Source of the DNA: Sphingomonas rosea
GTDB taxonomy: Bacteria > Pseudomonadota > Alphaproteobacteria > Sphingomonadales > Sphingomonadaceae
Reading direction: 5' to 3'
Length of the DNA: 64,000 nt
Assembly: GCF_039538065.1 (NCBI RefSeq)
Contig: NZ_BAABBR010000001.1
Location: 1-64,000, forward strand
Under the pieces are notes generated by a model. It had not been told where the DNA came from. It made no database searches and saw only the letters and a list, made by a program, of their open reading frames with translations. Positions 1 through 8,127 of the stretch are shown in pieces; positions within the stretch are counted from its first letter, which is position 1, and the number at the start of each line of letters is the position of its first letter. Both the position numbers and the translations under genes were made by a program.

Positions 1-850
1 AGGTGATCCCGCCAATCGTCACGCCGCCGGTGATCGAGGCCACCGACTTCACGACCGAGAAATCCGGATTGTAGACGAGGTAGCTCACCGCTTCGCCCGT
101 CTTGGTCCCGGTCTCGGCGAACTTGACCGACACCAGATTGTCGGTGTCGCCATCGCTGTCGAGGGCGGCCGTGTTGCTCGTCCCCTTGCTGTCGAGTTCG
201 GCCTGGCTGACCGCATGGGTGGCCTTGATCGTCCAGGCTTCGCCGACGTCGAGGTTGCCGTCGCCGTCGGTATCGCCGCTGATCGCGCCTATCACGCCAT
301 TGGCGTCGAGGATCGACTTGCCGGTGAGCGTGATGTTGCCGGTGTTGGTGATGACGATGTCGTAGTTGACGACGTCGCCCGCGCTATCGGCGAAATAGTC
401 GCTGCCGACCTTGGTCCCGCCGGTGATCGAGGTGACTGTCTTCACCACCGAGAAATTCGGATTGTAGGTGAGGAGGCTGACGGCGCTCGCGCTCTTGGCC
501 TCGGTTTCGGCGAAGTCGACGACGACCTTGTTGTCGGTGTCGCCGTCGCTGTCGAGCGCGCCGGTGTCGCTGGTGCCCTTGCTGTCGAGCTCGGCCTGGC
601 TGACCGCGTGGGTCGCGGTGACGGTCCAGGTCTCGCCGACGTCGAGGACACCGTTGCTGTTGGTGTCACCGCTGATCGCGCCGAGCACGCCATTGGCGTC
701 GACGATCGACTTGCCGGTGAGCGCGATATTGCCGGTGTTGGTGATGACAATGCTGTAGTTGACGACATCGCCCGCGCTGTCGGCCACCCAATTGGCGCCG
801 ACCTTGGTCCCCCCGTCGATCGAGGTGACGGTCTTGGTCAGGCTGAAGTC
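1..850 (-). repeat. Tandem 393-bp (131-codon) coding repeats
   Basis: Copy 1 spans 850-458, copy 2 457-65, and a third begins at 64 and leaves the window. The unit is exactly 393 bp, so the frame is kept. Both full copies encode the same ordered motifs (VNY-I-ITNTGN, HAVSQAELDSKGTS, ALDSDGDTDN), with scattered substitutions. Divergence is mostly conservative, which suggests expansion by recombination followed by drift. Confidence 0.9.
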
Positions 851-1804
851 GGCGATCTTGGGCTGATTGCCCCAGAAGATGGTGGTGGTGCCGCTGGCGG
901 TCACGGTCACCGTGATCTCGCCGCCCGACTGCGCGCCCGTGATCGAGGTGTAGAGCGCCTTCTGCTCGGCGGTCATGTCCTCGCGGATCGTGTAGGTGCC
1001 CGCGGTCAGGCTCTGGAAGGTGAAGCTGCCGTTCGCACCCGAGACGGCGTAGATCTCGCCCGCGTCGAACTGGTCGTTGCCATTGACGTCGATATAGAAT
1101 TTGAAGCCCGACAGCGTGCCTTCACTGGCCTGCTTGATGCCGTCGCCGTTGATGTCGGCGAACTTGGTGCCGGTGATCGTCCCCGTATCTCTGCGGATCC
1201 GGAACTCCTCGAACGTCGCATTCTCTTCCGGGCTCGGGCCGAACTTGGCGTAGAGGGTGAAATAATCGTCGGCTTCGGCGGCCGAGAAATTGGCAACGGG
1301 AATGTAGAAGACGTAGTCGTCGCGGCCGCTGCCGCTCGCACCGTCCGAGAGGACCAGTGTCCTGTCTGTCCCGCTGTCGAGATCGTAGACCTTGGTGAAG
1401 GCGCTGCCGAGCGCCGTCGTGCTGCTGCCGGTATAATCGCCGAGCGTGGCCCCGCGGTCGGAGAAATAGACCTGGAACTCGGACAGGCCGACCTGGCTGG
1501 CTGGCCGTCCCAGCCCGTCGGTTCCGTTGTTCGGCTCGTTGAGGTCGAGGCGGATCTCGTAATAAGCGACGCCGTTGCGGATGACGATCGGGACTTCCGA
1601 CAGCTTCAGCGACTGGGTCCACGAGGCGCCATTGTCGAGCACCTTGCCACTGTCGTCGGTGTTGAAACCCTCCGATGTCCCGTCGCTGTCATCGACGCGG
1701 AGGAAGGGCGTGAAATTGCCGGTCCCCGAAACCACGTCGAACGATCCCGGCGAGACCACCATGTTGTCGACATCGGTGATACCGGTGATGAAAACGTCTG
1801 CCAT
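1..1804 (-). CDS. Large repeat-containing surface or secreted protein (SdrD B-like plus DUF11-like repeats), 3' end outside the window
   Basis: About 601 residues are visible, starting at ATG 1804 after a GAGGAA ribosome site; the C-terminus is cut off by the window edge. Residues 1-200 form an acidic beta-rich region I do not recognise. Residues about 205-290 look like an SdrD B-like/Cna-type domain (TGTKFADINGDG, Asp/Gly-rich, probably calcium-binding). From residue 319 there are near-identical 131-residue repeats with the phrases VVNYSIVITNTGN and HAVSQAELDSKGTS, as in DUF11/DUF7507 adhesin-type repeats. No Sec signal peptide is seen at the N-terminus, so export by a type I system with a C-terminal signal is possible, but that end is not visible. 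Function is inferred as surface display or adhesion. Confidence 0.8.
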   Translation of the reverse strand, partial: MADVFITGITDVDNMVVSPGSFDVVSGTGNFTPFLRVDDSDGTSEGFNTDDSGKVLDNGASWTQSLKLSEVPIVIRNGVAYYEIRLDLNEPNNGTDGLGRPASQVGLSEFQVYFSDRGATLGDYTGSSTTALGSAFTKVYDLDSGTDRTLVLSDGASGSGRDDYVFYIPVANFSAAEADDYFTLYAKFGPSPEENATFEEFRIRRDTGTITGTKFADINGDGIKQASEGTLSGFKFYIDVNGNDQFDAGEIYAVSGANGSFTFQSLTAGTYTIREDMTAEQKALYTSITGAQSGGEITVTVTASGTTTIFWGNQPKIADFSLTKTVTSIDGGTKVGANWVADSAGDVVNYSIVITNTGNIALTGKSIVDANGVLGAISGDTNSNGVLDVGETWTVTATHAVSQAELDSKGTSDTGALDSDGDTDNKVVVDFAETEAKSASAVSLLTYNPNFSVVKTVTSITGGTKVGSDYFADSAGDVVNYDIVITNTGNITLTGKSILDANGVIGAISGDTDGDGNLDVGEAWTIKATHAVSQAELDSKGTSNTAALDSDGDTDNLVSVKFAETGTKTGEAVSYLVYNPDFSVVKSVASITGGVTIGGIT

Positions 1805-1929
1805 ATCCGCGATTCCTCAACGACGACGGGCCGGCCGTGCCGCGATAGGCCGCCTCTCATCGTCACCAGTTTTGGACAGGCCGGTCGCTGCTGGAACGCC
1901 AGCGCTTGGCGCGACTCGTTTACAACAAA

Positions 1930-1949
1930 TTAACGCTGGAGTCTTTAAC
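1930..1949. promoter_or_regulatory. AT-rich intergenic segment with paired TTAAC direct repeat
   Basis: The 244-bp gap between the divergent repeat-protein gene and the thiolase gene contains the only AT-rich stretch nearby (about 1919-1962). Within it TTAAC occurs at 1930-1934 and 1945-1949, a 15-bp period. It resembles CtrA-type half sites, but the spacing differs from the canonical TTAA-N7-TTAA. Probably promoter DNA for one or both genes; the regulator is unknown. Confidence 0.3.
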
Positions 1950-2048
1950 GCCAATTTGGATCAATGCGTCGGAGTGAGACGATCCGGCTTTGCAGCAGGC
2001 GCGCGCGCCCTCTACTGCTGAGCCCTCGCGTCCCTGCCGGAGGTCCCT

Positions 2049-3227
2049 ATGCTCGAAGCCTATATCGTCGCCGCCGCCCGTACCGCCGGGGGCAAGAAAG
2101 GCGGCGCGCTCAAGGACTGGCACCCGGCCGACCTCGGCGCGAAGGTCCTCGATTCGCTGGTCGAGCGCACCGGCATCGACCCCGCGGCGGTCGACGACGT
2201 CATCGCCGGCTGCGTCGGCCAGGTCGGCGAACAGAGCTTCCACATCGGCCGCAACATGGTGATGGCGAGCAGCCTTCCCGACAGCGTGCCCGCGGTCTCG
2301 ATCGACCGCCAGTGCGGCTCCTCGCAGCAGTCGATCCACTTCGCCGCGCAGGCGGTGATGAGCGGCACGCAGGACGTGGTCATCGCAGCGGGCGTCGAGA
2401 GCATGACCCGCGTGCCCATGGGCATCGCCGTCATGCTCCCGCTCCAGGCCGGGATCGGCACCGGGCCGTGGCCGCAATCGATCAAGGACCGCTACGGCGT
2501 CACCGAATTCAGCCAGTTCACCGGCGCCGAGATGATCGCCCGCAACTACCAGATGAGCCGCGAGGAGCTCGACGCCTTCGCGCTAGAAAGCCACCGCCGC
2601 GCCGCCGCCGCGACCGAGCGGGGCGATTTTGCGGCCGAGATCGTGCCGCTCACCATCGTCGACGCCGACGGCAACGAAACGCAGCACACCGTCGACGAGG
2701 GCATCCGCTTCGATGCGTCGATGGAGGGTCTGGGCGCGCTCAAGACGCTCAAGCCCGATGGCGTCATCACCGCCGGCAACGCCAGCCAGATCTGCGACGG
2801 CGCCAGCGGCGTGATGGTGGTCAGCGAACGCGCGCTCAAGGAGCATGGCCTCACACCGCTCGCGCGGATCGATCACCTCACTGTCACCGGCGGCGACCCG
2901 GTCATCATGCTGATGGAGCCCATCCCCGCCACCCGCCGGGCGCTCGAGCGCTCGGGCCGGCGGATCGAGGACATCGACCTTTACGAGGTGAACGAAGCCT
3001 TTGCGCCCGTGCCCCTCGCCTGGCTGCGCGAGATCGGCGGTGACCCCGCCCGCCTCAACGTCAACGGCGGCGCGATCAGCCTCGGCCATCCGCTCGGCGC
3101 GAGCGGGACCAAGCTCATGACGACCCTCGTCCATGCCCTGCGCAAGGGCGGCAAGCGCTTCGGGCTCCAGACCATGTGCGAAGGCGGCGGGATCGCCAAC
3201 GTCACCATCGTCGAGGCGCTCAACTGA
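2049..3227 (+). CDS. Thiolase family acetyl-CoA acetyltransferase
   Basis: 392 residues, the usual thiolase length. Condenses two acyl-CoA molecules or cleaves 3-ketoacyl-CoA. Nucleophilic Cys89 lies in IDRQCGSSQQS; the C-terminal motifs NVNGGAISLGHPLGASG (catalytic His) and CEGGGIANV are intact. The ATG at 2049 has GGAGG five bases upstream. It is first in a run with a ferredoxin reductase and a ferredoxin, joined by a 4-base CTGA overlap. Substrate (acetoacetyl-CoA, beta-oxidation or steroid-type) cannot be told from sequence. Confidence 0.93.
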   Translation: MLEAYIVAAARTAGGKKGGALKDWHPADLGAKVLDSLVERTGIDPAAVDDVIAGCVGQVGEQSFHIGRNMVMASSLPDSVPAVSIDRQCGSSQQSIHFAAQAVMSGTQDVVIAAGVESMTRVPMGIAVMLPLQAGIGTGPWPQSIKDRYGVTEFSQFTGAEMIARNYQMSREELDAFALESHRRAAAATERGDFAAEIVPLTIVDADGNETQHTVDEGIRFDASMEGLGALKTLKPDGVITAGNASQICDGASGVMVVSERALKEHGLTPLARIDHLTVTGGDPVIMLMEPIPATRRALERSGRRIEDIDLYEVNEAFAPVPLAWLREIGGDPARLNVNGGAISLGHPLGASGTKLMTTLVHALRKGGKRFGLQTMCEGGGIANVTIVEALN

Positions 3228-4378
3228 GCCGCTTCGACGTCCTCATCATTGGCACCGGCCACGCCGGCGTCGCGGCGGCGATCCACCTCCGGCAGGCCGG
3301 GTTCGCCGGCAGCGTGGCCCTGCTCGGCGAGGAGACCGAGCTTCCCTACGAGCGCCCGCCGCTGAGCAAGGATTATCTTGCCGGTGCCAAGGCGCGCGAC
3401 GACTTCCGCTTTCGCAGCGCCGACTTTTACGCCGAGCGTGGGATCGAACTGATCCCCGGCGAGCGGGTGAAGACAGTCGATCCGGAAGCGCGGTCGGTGC
3501 GCTGCGCGTCGGGCCGCACCATCACCTTCGGCGAGCTCGTCTGGACCGCCGGTGGCCGCGCTCGGCGACTGCCCGGCGCCCATGCGATCCGCACCCTCGC
3601 CGACGTGGACGCCCTCAAGGACGAGCTCGCCTCGGCCTCCCGCGTCCTGATCGTCGGCGGCGGCTGGATCGGGCTCGAGGCGGCGGCGGCCATCGTCAAG
3701 CAAGGCAAGAAAGTCGTGCTGGCCGAGCGCGAGGAGCGCCTTCTCGCGAGGTGCTCGGGCCGCGCCCTTTCGGACTTCCTCGCCGCCCGCCACCGCGCCG
3801 AAGGCGTCGACATTCGCTTCGGCGGTCCGTCCCCCGACCCGGCAGACTTCGACCTCGTCATCGCCGGCATCGGGATCGAACCCGAAGCGGGCCCCCTCCT
3901 GGCCGCCGGTGCCGAGGGCGGCGATGGCGTGGCTGTCGACGAGCTTGGCCGCACCTCCCTTCCCCACGTCTGGGCCGCGGGCGATGTCGCGCTGCACTGC
4001 AATCCCTTCGGCCCCGACCGCCCGATCCGCGTCGAATCGGTCCAGCATGCGACCGACCAGGCGGCCTGCCTCGCCAAGGCCATTGCCGGCGATCCCCGGC
4101 CCTACGCCGCCATGCCCTGGTTCTGGTCGAACCAGTTTGACCTGAAGCTCCAGACGGTCGGCCTCAGCCATGACCATGACGAGGAGCTGGTTCGCGGCGA
4201 TCCCGCGAGCGGCCGCTTCAGCATCCTCTATCGCCGCGCGGGCAAGGTGATCGCGCTCGATTGCGTCAACATGGTCCGCGACTATGTGCAGGGCAGGCTG
4301 CTGATCGAGCGCGGCACCCGTGTCGCGCCCGACCGGCTGACCGACCCCGACCTTCCTCTCAAGACTCTAGTGGACTGA
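3224..4378 (+). CDS. FAD-dependent NAD(P)H:ferredoxin reductase
   Basis: 384 residues if it starts at CTG 3224, which overlaps the thiolase stop as CTGA. The FAD-binding Rossmann motif begins seven residues later (VLIIGTGHAGVAAA), so no downstream start is possible. The only upstream alternative (GTG 3176) would add 16 arginine-rich residues encoded inside the thiolase gene. A second NAD-binding motif (VLIVGGGWIGLEAAAA) and the late FAD motif VWAAGDVALH mark the rubredoxin/putidaredoxin reductase-like family. It probably passes electrons from NAD(P)H to the ferredoxin encoded seven bases downstream, which would supply a P450 or oxygenase encoded elsewhere. Confidence 0.9.
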   Translation: MSRFDVLIIGTGHAGVAAAIHLRQAGFAGSVALLGEETELPYERPPLSKDYLAGAKARDDFRFRSADFYAERGIELIPGERVKTVDPEARSVRCASGRTITFGELVWTAGGRARRLPGAHAIRTLADVDALKDELASASRVLIVGGGWIGLEAAAAIVKQGKKVVLAEREERLLARCSGRALSDFLAARHRAEGVDIRFGGPSPDPADFDLVIAGIGIEPEAGPLLAAGAEGGDGVAVDELGRTSLPHVWAAGDVALHCNPFGPDRPIRVESVQHATDQAACLAKAIAGDPRPYAAMPWFWSNQFDLKLQTVGLSHDHDEELVRGDPASGRFSILYRRAGKVIALDCVNMVRDYVQGRLLIERGTRVAPDRLTDPDLPLKTLVD

Positions 4379-4384
4379 CCGACC

Positions 4385-4702
4385 ATGCCGATCATCAACG
4401 TGACCACCCGTGACGGACGCTCCAAGGCGATCGAGGGCCGCGCCGGCCGCTCGCTGATGGAGAATCTCCGCGGCGGCGGCATCGAGGAGATTCTCGCGCT
4501 CTGCGGTGGCTGCTGCTCGTGCGCGACCTGCCACGTCTACGTCGACGACGAATGGCTCGCCGGCCTGCCTGCCATGAGCGACGATGAGGACGACCTCCTC
4601 TCGACCAGCGGGGCCCGCGCCGAAAACAGCCGCCTGTCGTGCCAGATCCCGATGAGCGACGCGCTCGACGGCATTGCGGTGACGGTCGCGCCGGAGGACT
4701 GA
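4385..4702 (+). CDS. [2Fe-2S] ferredoxin, adrenodoxin/putidaredoxin type
   Basis: 105 residues. Cluster ligands are Cys40, Cys46 and Cys49 (CGGCCSCATC) plus Cys86 (LSCQI), the CX5CX2C...C pattern of plant/vertebrate-type ferredoxins that serve P450s and Rieske oxygenases. An acidic patch (DDEDD, 66-70) could be the docking surface for the reductase encoded just upstream. The two genes look co-transcribed with the thiolase. The terminal oxygenase is not in this window. Confidence 0.93.
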   Translation: MPIINVTTRDGRSKAIEGRAGRSLMENLRGGGIEEILALCGGCCSCATCHVYVDDEWLAGLPAMSDDEDDLLSTSGARAENSRLSCQIPMSDALDGIAVTVAPED

Positions 4703-4743
4703 GCGACTGGACCCGCCGCGCCGCCATCCCTAGATGCGCGGCG

Positions 4744-5196
4744 ATGAACTTCGCTTCGATTTCCCTTGCCGGTCTGCTGCTTGCGGCGCCCGCCGTGGCC
4801 AAGACGCCCGACCTCCACGTCAGCGGCTACGCGACCGCCGGACTGGCGAGCAGCGCCGCCTATGTCACCGTCCACAATGGCGGGCGGACCGCCGACCGGC
4901 TGCTCGGCGCATCGAGCAGTGCGGCCGCTTCGGTCACCGTCCACGACAGCAGCAATGTCGGCGGCGTGATGCGGATGCGTAGCGCCGGGGCGATTCCCTT
5001 GGCACCCGGCCGAATGATCGAAATGAAGCCCGGCGGGATGCACGTCATGCTGATGGGCCTCAAGGCCCCGCTCCGCCCGGGCACGAAGCTGCCGTTGACC
5101 CTGCGCTTTGCCAGGGCCGGTGCCGTGACCGTCAGCCTGCCGGTCGTCCCGCCGGGCAGCGGCGCGCCGTCGACGGGAGGCCATCATGGACACTGA
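4744..5196 (+). CDS. PCuAC-type periplasmic copper chaperone (DUF461)
   Basis: 150 residues with an N-terminal signal peptide (MNFASISLAGLLLAAPAVA). The family binds Cu(I) in the periplasm and delivers it to the CuA site of cytochrome c oxidase, often with SCO1. The His/Met copper motif is visible as VHDSSNVGGVMRMR, then IEMKPGGMHVMLMGL. The ATG at 4744 is chosen because it begins a clean signal peptide. The gene overlaps the downstream SCO1 gene by 11 bases, which supports a two-gene copper-delivery unit. Confidence 0.9.
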   Translation: MNFASISLAGLLLAAPAVAKTPDLHVSGYATAGLASSAAYVTVHNGGRTADRLLGASSSAAASVTVHDSSNVGGVMRMRSAGAIPLAPGRMIEMKPGGMHVMLMGLKAPLRPGTKLPLTLRFARAGAVTVSLPVVPPGSGAPSTGGHHGH

Positions 5197-5818
5197 GACC
5201 CCGGCACCGAACAATCTCAGGCGCCTGCGCTGGCTGTTGTGGGCGCTCGTGCTCGTCGCGGTTGGTGTGTTCGCGTTCCTCCTCAGCCGTCCGACGATCC
5301 AGTGGTCGCGGACCGAGCCCGGGAGCCCCGGCTTCACCATCGGCGGCCCGTTCACGCTGACCGGCACCGATGGCAAGCCCTTTTCGAGCACCGCGCTCGC
5401 GGGCAAGCCTTATGCCGTCTTCTTCGGCTTCACCCATTGCCCCGACGTCTGCCCGAACACGCTCGGTCGTCTCGCCAAGCTTCGCCGCCAGCTCGGCAAG
5501 GGCGACGCCGCGCTGCCGATCGTGTTCGTCTCGGTCGACCCCGCGCGCGACACGCCCAAGGTCATCGGCGACTATCTGCACTTGTTCGGCGCGCCGATCA
5601 TCGGCCTGACCGGGAGCGAGGCGCAGGTCGCCGATGTCGCCAAGCGTCACGCCGTCTATTTCGCCAAGGTGCCCGACAAGGACGCGCCCGGAGGCTACAC
5701 CATGGACCATTCGAGCCAGGTGCTGCTGTTCGACCGCGAAGGCCGGTTCGTCTCGACCATCGCGATGGAAGAAGGCGACGCCCCTGCGCTCGCCAAGCTC
5801 CAGCGGATTACGAGTTAG
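5186..5818 (+). CDS. SCO1/SenC family copper-binding thioredoxin-fold protein
   Basis: 210 residues: one membrane anchor (about 16-35), then a periplasmic thioredoxin fold. Copper ligands are Cys85 and Cys89 (HCPDVCP) and His175 (MDHSSQVLLF). Inserts or reduces copper at the CuA centre of cytochrome oxidase. It partners with the PCuAC gene it overlaps. Its end overlaps the convergent hydrolase gene tail-to-tail by 11 bases. Confidence 0.93.
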   Translation: MDTETPAPNNLRRLRWLLWALVLVAVGVFAFLLSRPTIQWSRTEPGSPGFTIGGPFTLTGTDGKPFSSTALAGKPYAVFFGFTHCPDVCPNTLGRLAKLRRQLGKGDAALPIVFVSVDPARDTPKVIGDYLHLFGAPIIGLTGSEAQVADVAKRHAVYFAKVPDKDAPGGYTMDHSSQVLLFDREGRFVSTIAMEEGDAPALAKLQRITS

Positions 5819-6674
5819 CGACCTTCGCCAGCAGCCGCTCGACCGCGGCAATGCTCTCGGGCTCGTCGAAGCTCGGCGCATGGCCGACATCCGGCACGGT
5901 CACGAGCTCGGCATTGTCCCCGAGCTCGGCCACCATCCGGTCGGCGGTCGCTGCGGAGAAAAGGTCGCTCAGCGCCCCGCGCAGGATCGCCACCGGCTTG
6001 CCCTTCAGATGCTCGAGCCACGGCCAGAGGTTGGGCTGGGTCGCGTCATTGGCGTCGGCGAACGGCTGCGCGATCGCGAGGTCGTAGTCGGGCACCACCC
6101 GGCCATTGTCCTCGCGGCAGGTGCGGCGGGCGAAGCGCTCCCAGTCGGCCGCCTGCCAGTTCGGATAAACGTCGCCGGTCCGTTCGGCGAAGGAAGCAGC
6201 GGCGGCGGCGAAGTCGGGCCATTCGGCGGCCTTACCGACATAGGTGCGGATCCGCTCGATCCCCTCGGGCGACACTTCGGGCCCGATATCGTTGAGGAGC
6301 GCCCCGGCGATCCGCTCCTCTTCCATCGCCCCGATCAGCATCGTGACGAGCCCGCCGAGCGAAGTGCCGACAAACACCGCATCGGCGATCCCGAGCTGGT
6401 CGAGCAGCTTGATGACGTCGCGCGCATAGGTCGCGGGCATGTAGCGGGCCGGCTCGGGATCGGCCGCGCTTCCGCCCCGGCCGCGGAAATCGAGCGCCAG
6501 CACTCGCCACTCCCCGGCGAAGCGCTCGGCGATCGGCTCGAAATCGCGGGCATTGCGGGTCAGGCCCGGGAGGCAGAGGATCGGCGGCTGGTCGTGGTCG
6601 CCCCCCGCATAATCCCGATAGTGGAGCCGAAGACCGTCGGCGCTGTTGTAATTACGGTCCTCGAACGACGCCAC
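5808..6674 (-). CDS. Alpha/beta-fold hydrolase
   Basis: 288 residues. Nucleophile elbow GTSLGG with Ser105, oxyanion region CLPGLTRNARDF, and a C-terminal catalytic His in VGHAPSFDEPE. The shape matches the esterase/haloalkane dehalogenase-like branch with a lid around 120-190. Cytoplasmic, no signal peptide. Substrate unknown. The gene stands alone, convergent with SCO1 and divergent from selO with only 38 bp between starts, so both promoters must lie in or near that gap. Confidence 0.88.
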   Translation of the reverse strand: MASFEDRNYNSADGLRLHYRDYAGGDHDQPPILCLPGLTRNARDFEPIAERFAGEWRVLALDFRGRGGSAADPEPARYMPATYARDVIKLLDQLGIADAVFVGTSLGGLVTMLIGAMEEERIAGALLNDIGPEVSPEGIERIRTYVGKAAEWPDFAAAAASFAERTGDVYPNWQAADWERFARRTCREDNGRVVPDYDLAIAQPFADANDATQPNLWPWLEHLKGKPVAILRGALSDLFSAATADRMVAELGDNAELVTVPDVGHAPSFDEPESIAAVERLLAKVANS

Positions 6675-6712
6675 CGGCCTCTCCCATTCTGTTTCGCGCC
6701 CTCTATCTGGAC

Positions 6713-8080
6713 ATGATGACGCTTCCGCAACCCTATCGCCCCGATCCCCGCATCCTCGAACTCGGTGAAGATTTCTTCGATCCGGTCGCGGCGGCGAGTT
6801 TTCCGGCCTGTCGGCAGCGCTTCCTCAACGATCGGGCGGCCGCCGAGGTCGGTCTCGAAACGACCGATTGGGCGGCGCATTTCTGCCGCTTCGAGCCGTT
6901 GCCCGGCAATCTCCGGCAGCCGTTGGCGCTCCGCTACCACGGCCACCAATTCCGCCACTACAATCCCGACCTCGGCGACGGGCGCGGATTTCTTTTCGCG
7001 CAGCTTCGCGACCGTGAGGGCCGGTTGCTCGATCTCGGCACCAAGGGCAGCGGGACGACCCCGTGGAGCCGCTTCGGCGATGGGCGGCTCACCCTGAAAG
7101 GCGGCATGCGCGAAGTGCTCGCGACCGAGATGCTCGAGGCGCTCGGGGTTCGCACGAGCCGCAGCTTCGCGCTGTTCGAGACCGGCGAGGAACTCGAGCG
7201 CAACGACGAGCCCTCCCCTACCCGCTCGGCGGTGCTGACCCGGCTCAACCACTCGCACATCCGCATCGGCACCTTCCAGCGCCTCGCCTATTTCGAGGAA
7301 AGCGAGAACATCGCGCGGCTCGTCCGCTACTGCCTTGAGCATCTCTACGGCGAAGCCCCCGACGCCGGGCCGCTGCGCCTGTTCGAGCTGGTCGTCGCGC
7401 GCACCGCCGAGCTGGCCGCCAGCTATCTCGTGGCGGGCTTCGTCCACGGAGTCCTCAACACCGACAACATCAACATCACGGGCGAGAGCTTCGACTATGG
7501 CCCGTGGCGGTTCGCGCCGACCTGGGACGTCGGCTTCACCGCGGCCTATTTCGACCATGGCGGCCTCTACGCCTTCGGCCGCCAGCCCGAGGCGATCCAG
7601 TGGAACCTCGCCCAGCTCGGCGGCTGCCTCGCGCTCGTCACCGACGATCACCCCGCGCTGAGCGACGCGCTGCAGGGTTTTGCTGACCGGTTCCACGCCG
7701 CGCTGGCCGCCGGCATCATGCGCCGCCTCGGTCTTGCGCAGGGCGAAGCCGAGCAGGACCGCACGCTCGCCCGCGCGGTGACGAGGGCGCTCGCCGAAAG
7801 CCAGGTCGGGCTCGACCGCTTCTTCTTCGACTGGCGCGGCGGCGTACCGGTCGAGGCAAGCGGCTACGACCATCCCGCCTTTGCCGCGGTGCGCGAGGCG
7901 ATCGGCGACCGCCGCGGCAACCGCGACCATCCTTATTGGTCGGACGCTGCCCCCTGTGCGATGCTGATCGACGAGGTCGAGGCGATCTGGGCGGCAATCG
8001 CCACCGACGACGACTGGGGTCCGTTCGAGCGCAAGATCGCCGCGATCCGCCGGATGGGCGACGCGCTGGATCGGGGTTGA
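6713..8080 (+). CDS. selO: SelO family protein adenylyltransferase (YdiU/UPF0061)
   Basis: 455 residues, somewhat shorter than the E. coli protein. SelO has a pseudokinase fold with inverted ATP and transfers AMP to proteins, with a role in redox stress. Family hallmarks seen are RYHGHQF, DLGTKGSGTTPWSR, GGMREVLATEML and HGVLNTDNINITGESFDYGPW, which holds the metal-binding Asn/Asp. The start is ATG 6713 or the next ATG at 6716. It is a monocistronic-looking gene followed 47 bp later by the aldehyde dehydrogenase. Confidence 0.93.
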   Translation: MMTLPQPYRPDPRILELGEDFFDPVAAASFPACRQRFLNDRAAAEVGLETTDWAAHFCRFEPLPGNLRQPLALRYHGHQFRHYNPDLGDGRGFLFAQLRDREGRLLDLGTKGSGTTPWSRFGDGRLTLKGGMREVLATEMLEALGVRTSRSFALFETGEELERNDEPSPTRSAVLTRLNHSHIRIGTFQRLAYFEESENIARLVRYCLEHLYGEAPDAGPLRLFELVVARTAELAASYLVAGFVHGVLNTDNINITGESFDYGPWRFAPTWDVGFTAAYFDHGGLYAFGRQPEAIQWNLAQLGGCLALVTDDHPALSDALQGFADRFHAALAAGIMRRLGLAQGEAEQDRTLARAVTRALAESQVGLDRFFFDWRGGVPVEASGYDHPAFAAVREAIGDRRGNRDHPYWSDAAPCAMLIDEVEAIWAAIATDDDWGPFERKIAAIRRMGDALDRG

Positions 8081-8127
8081 CGCAAGCCGGCCGCTCGGCT
8101 CCACCGGCGCCCACGCAAGGGAGTAAT

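Noticed and set aside
1..850. Possible CRISPR or satellite repeat
   Set aside because: The period is 393 bp in frame and encodes conserved protein repeats, with no short repeat/spacer pattern.
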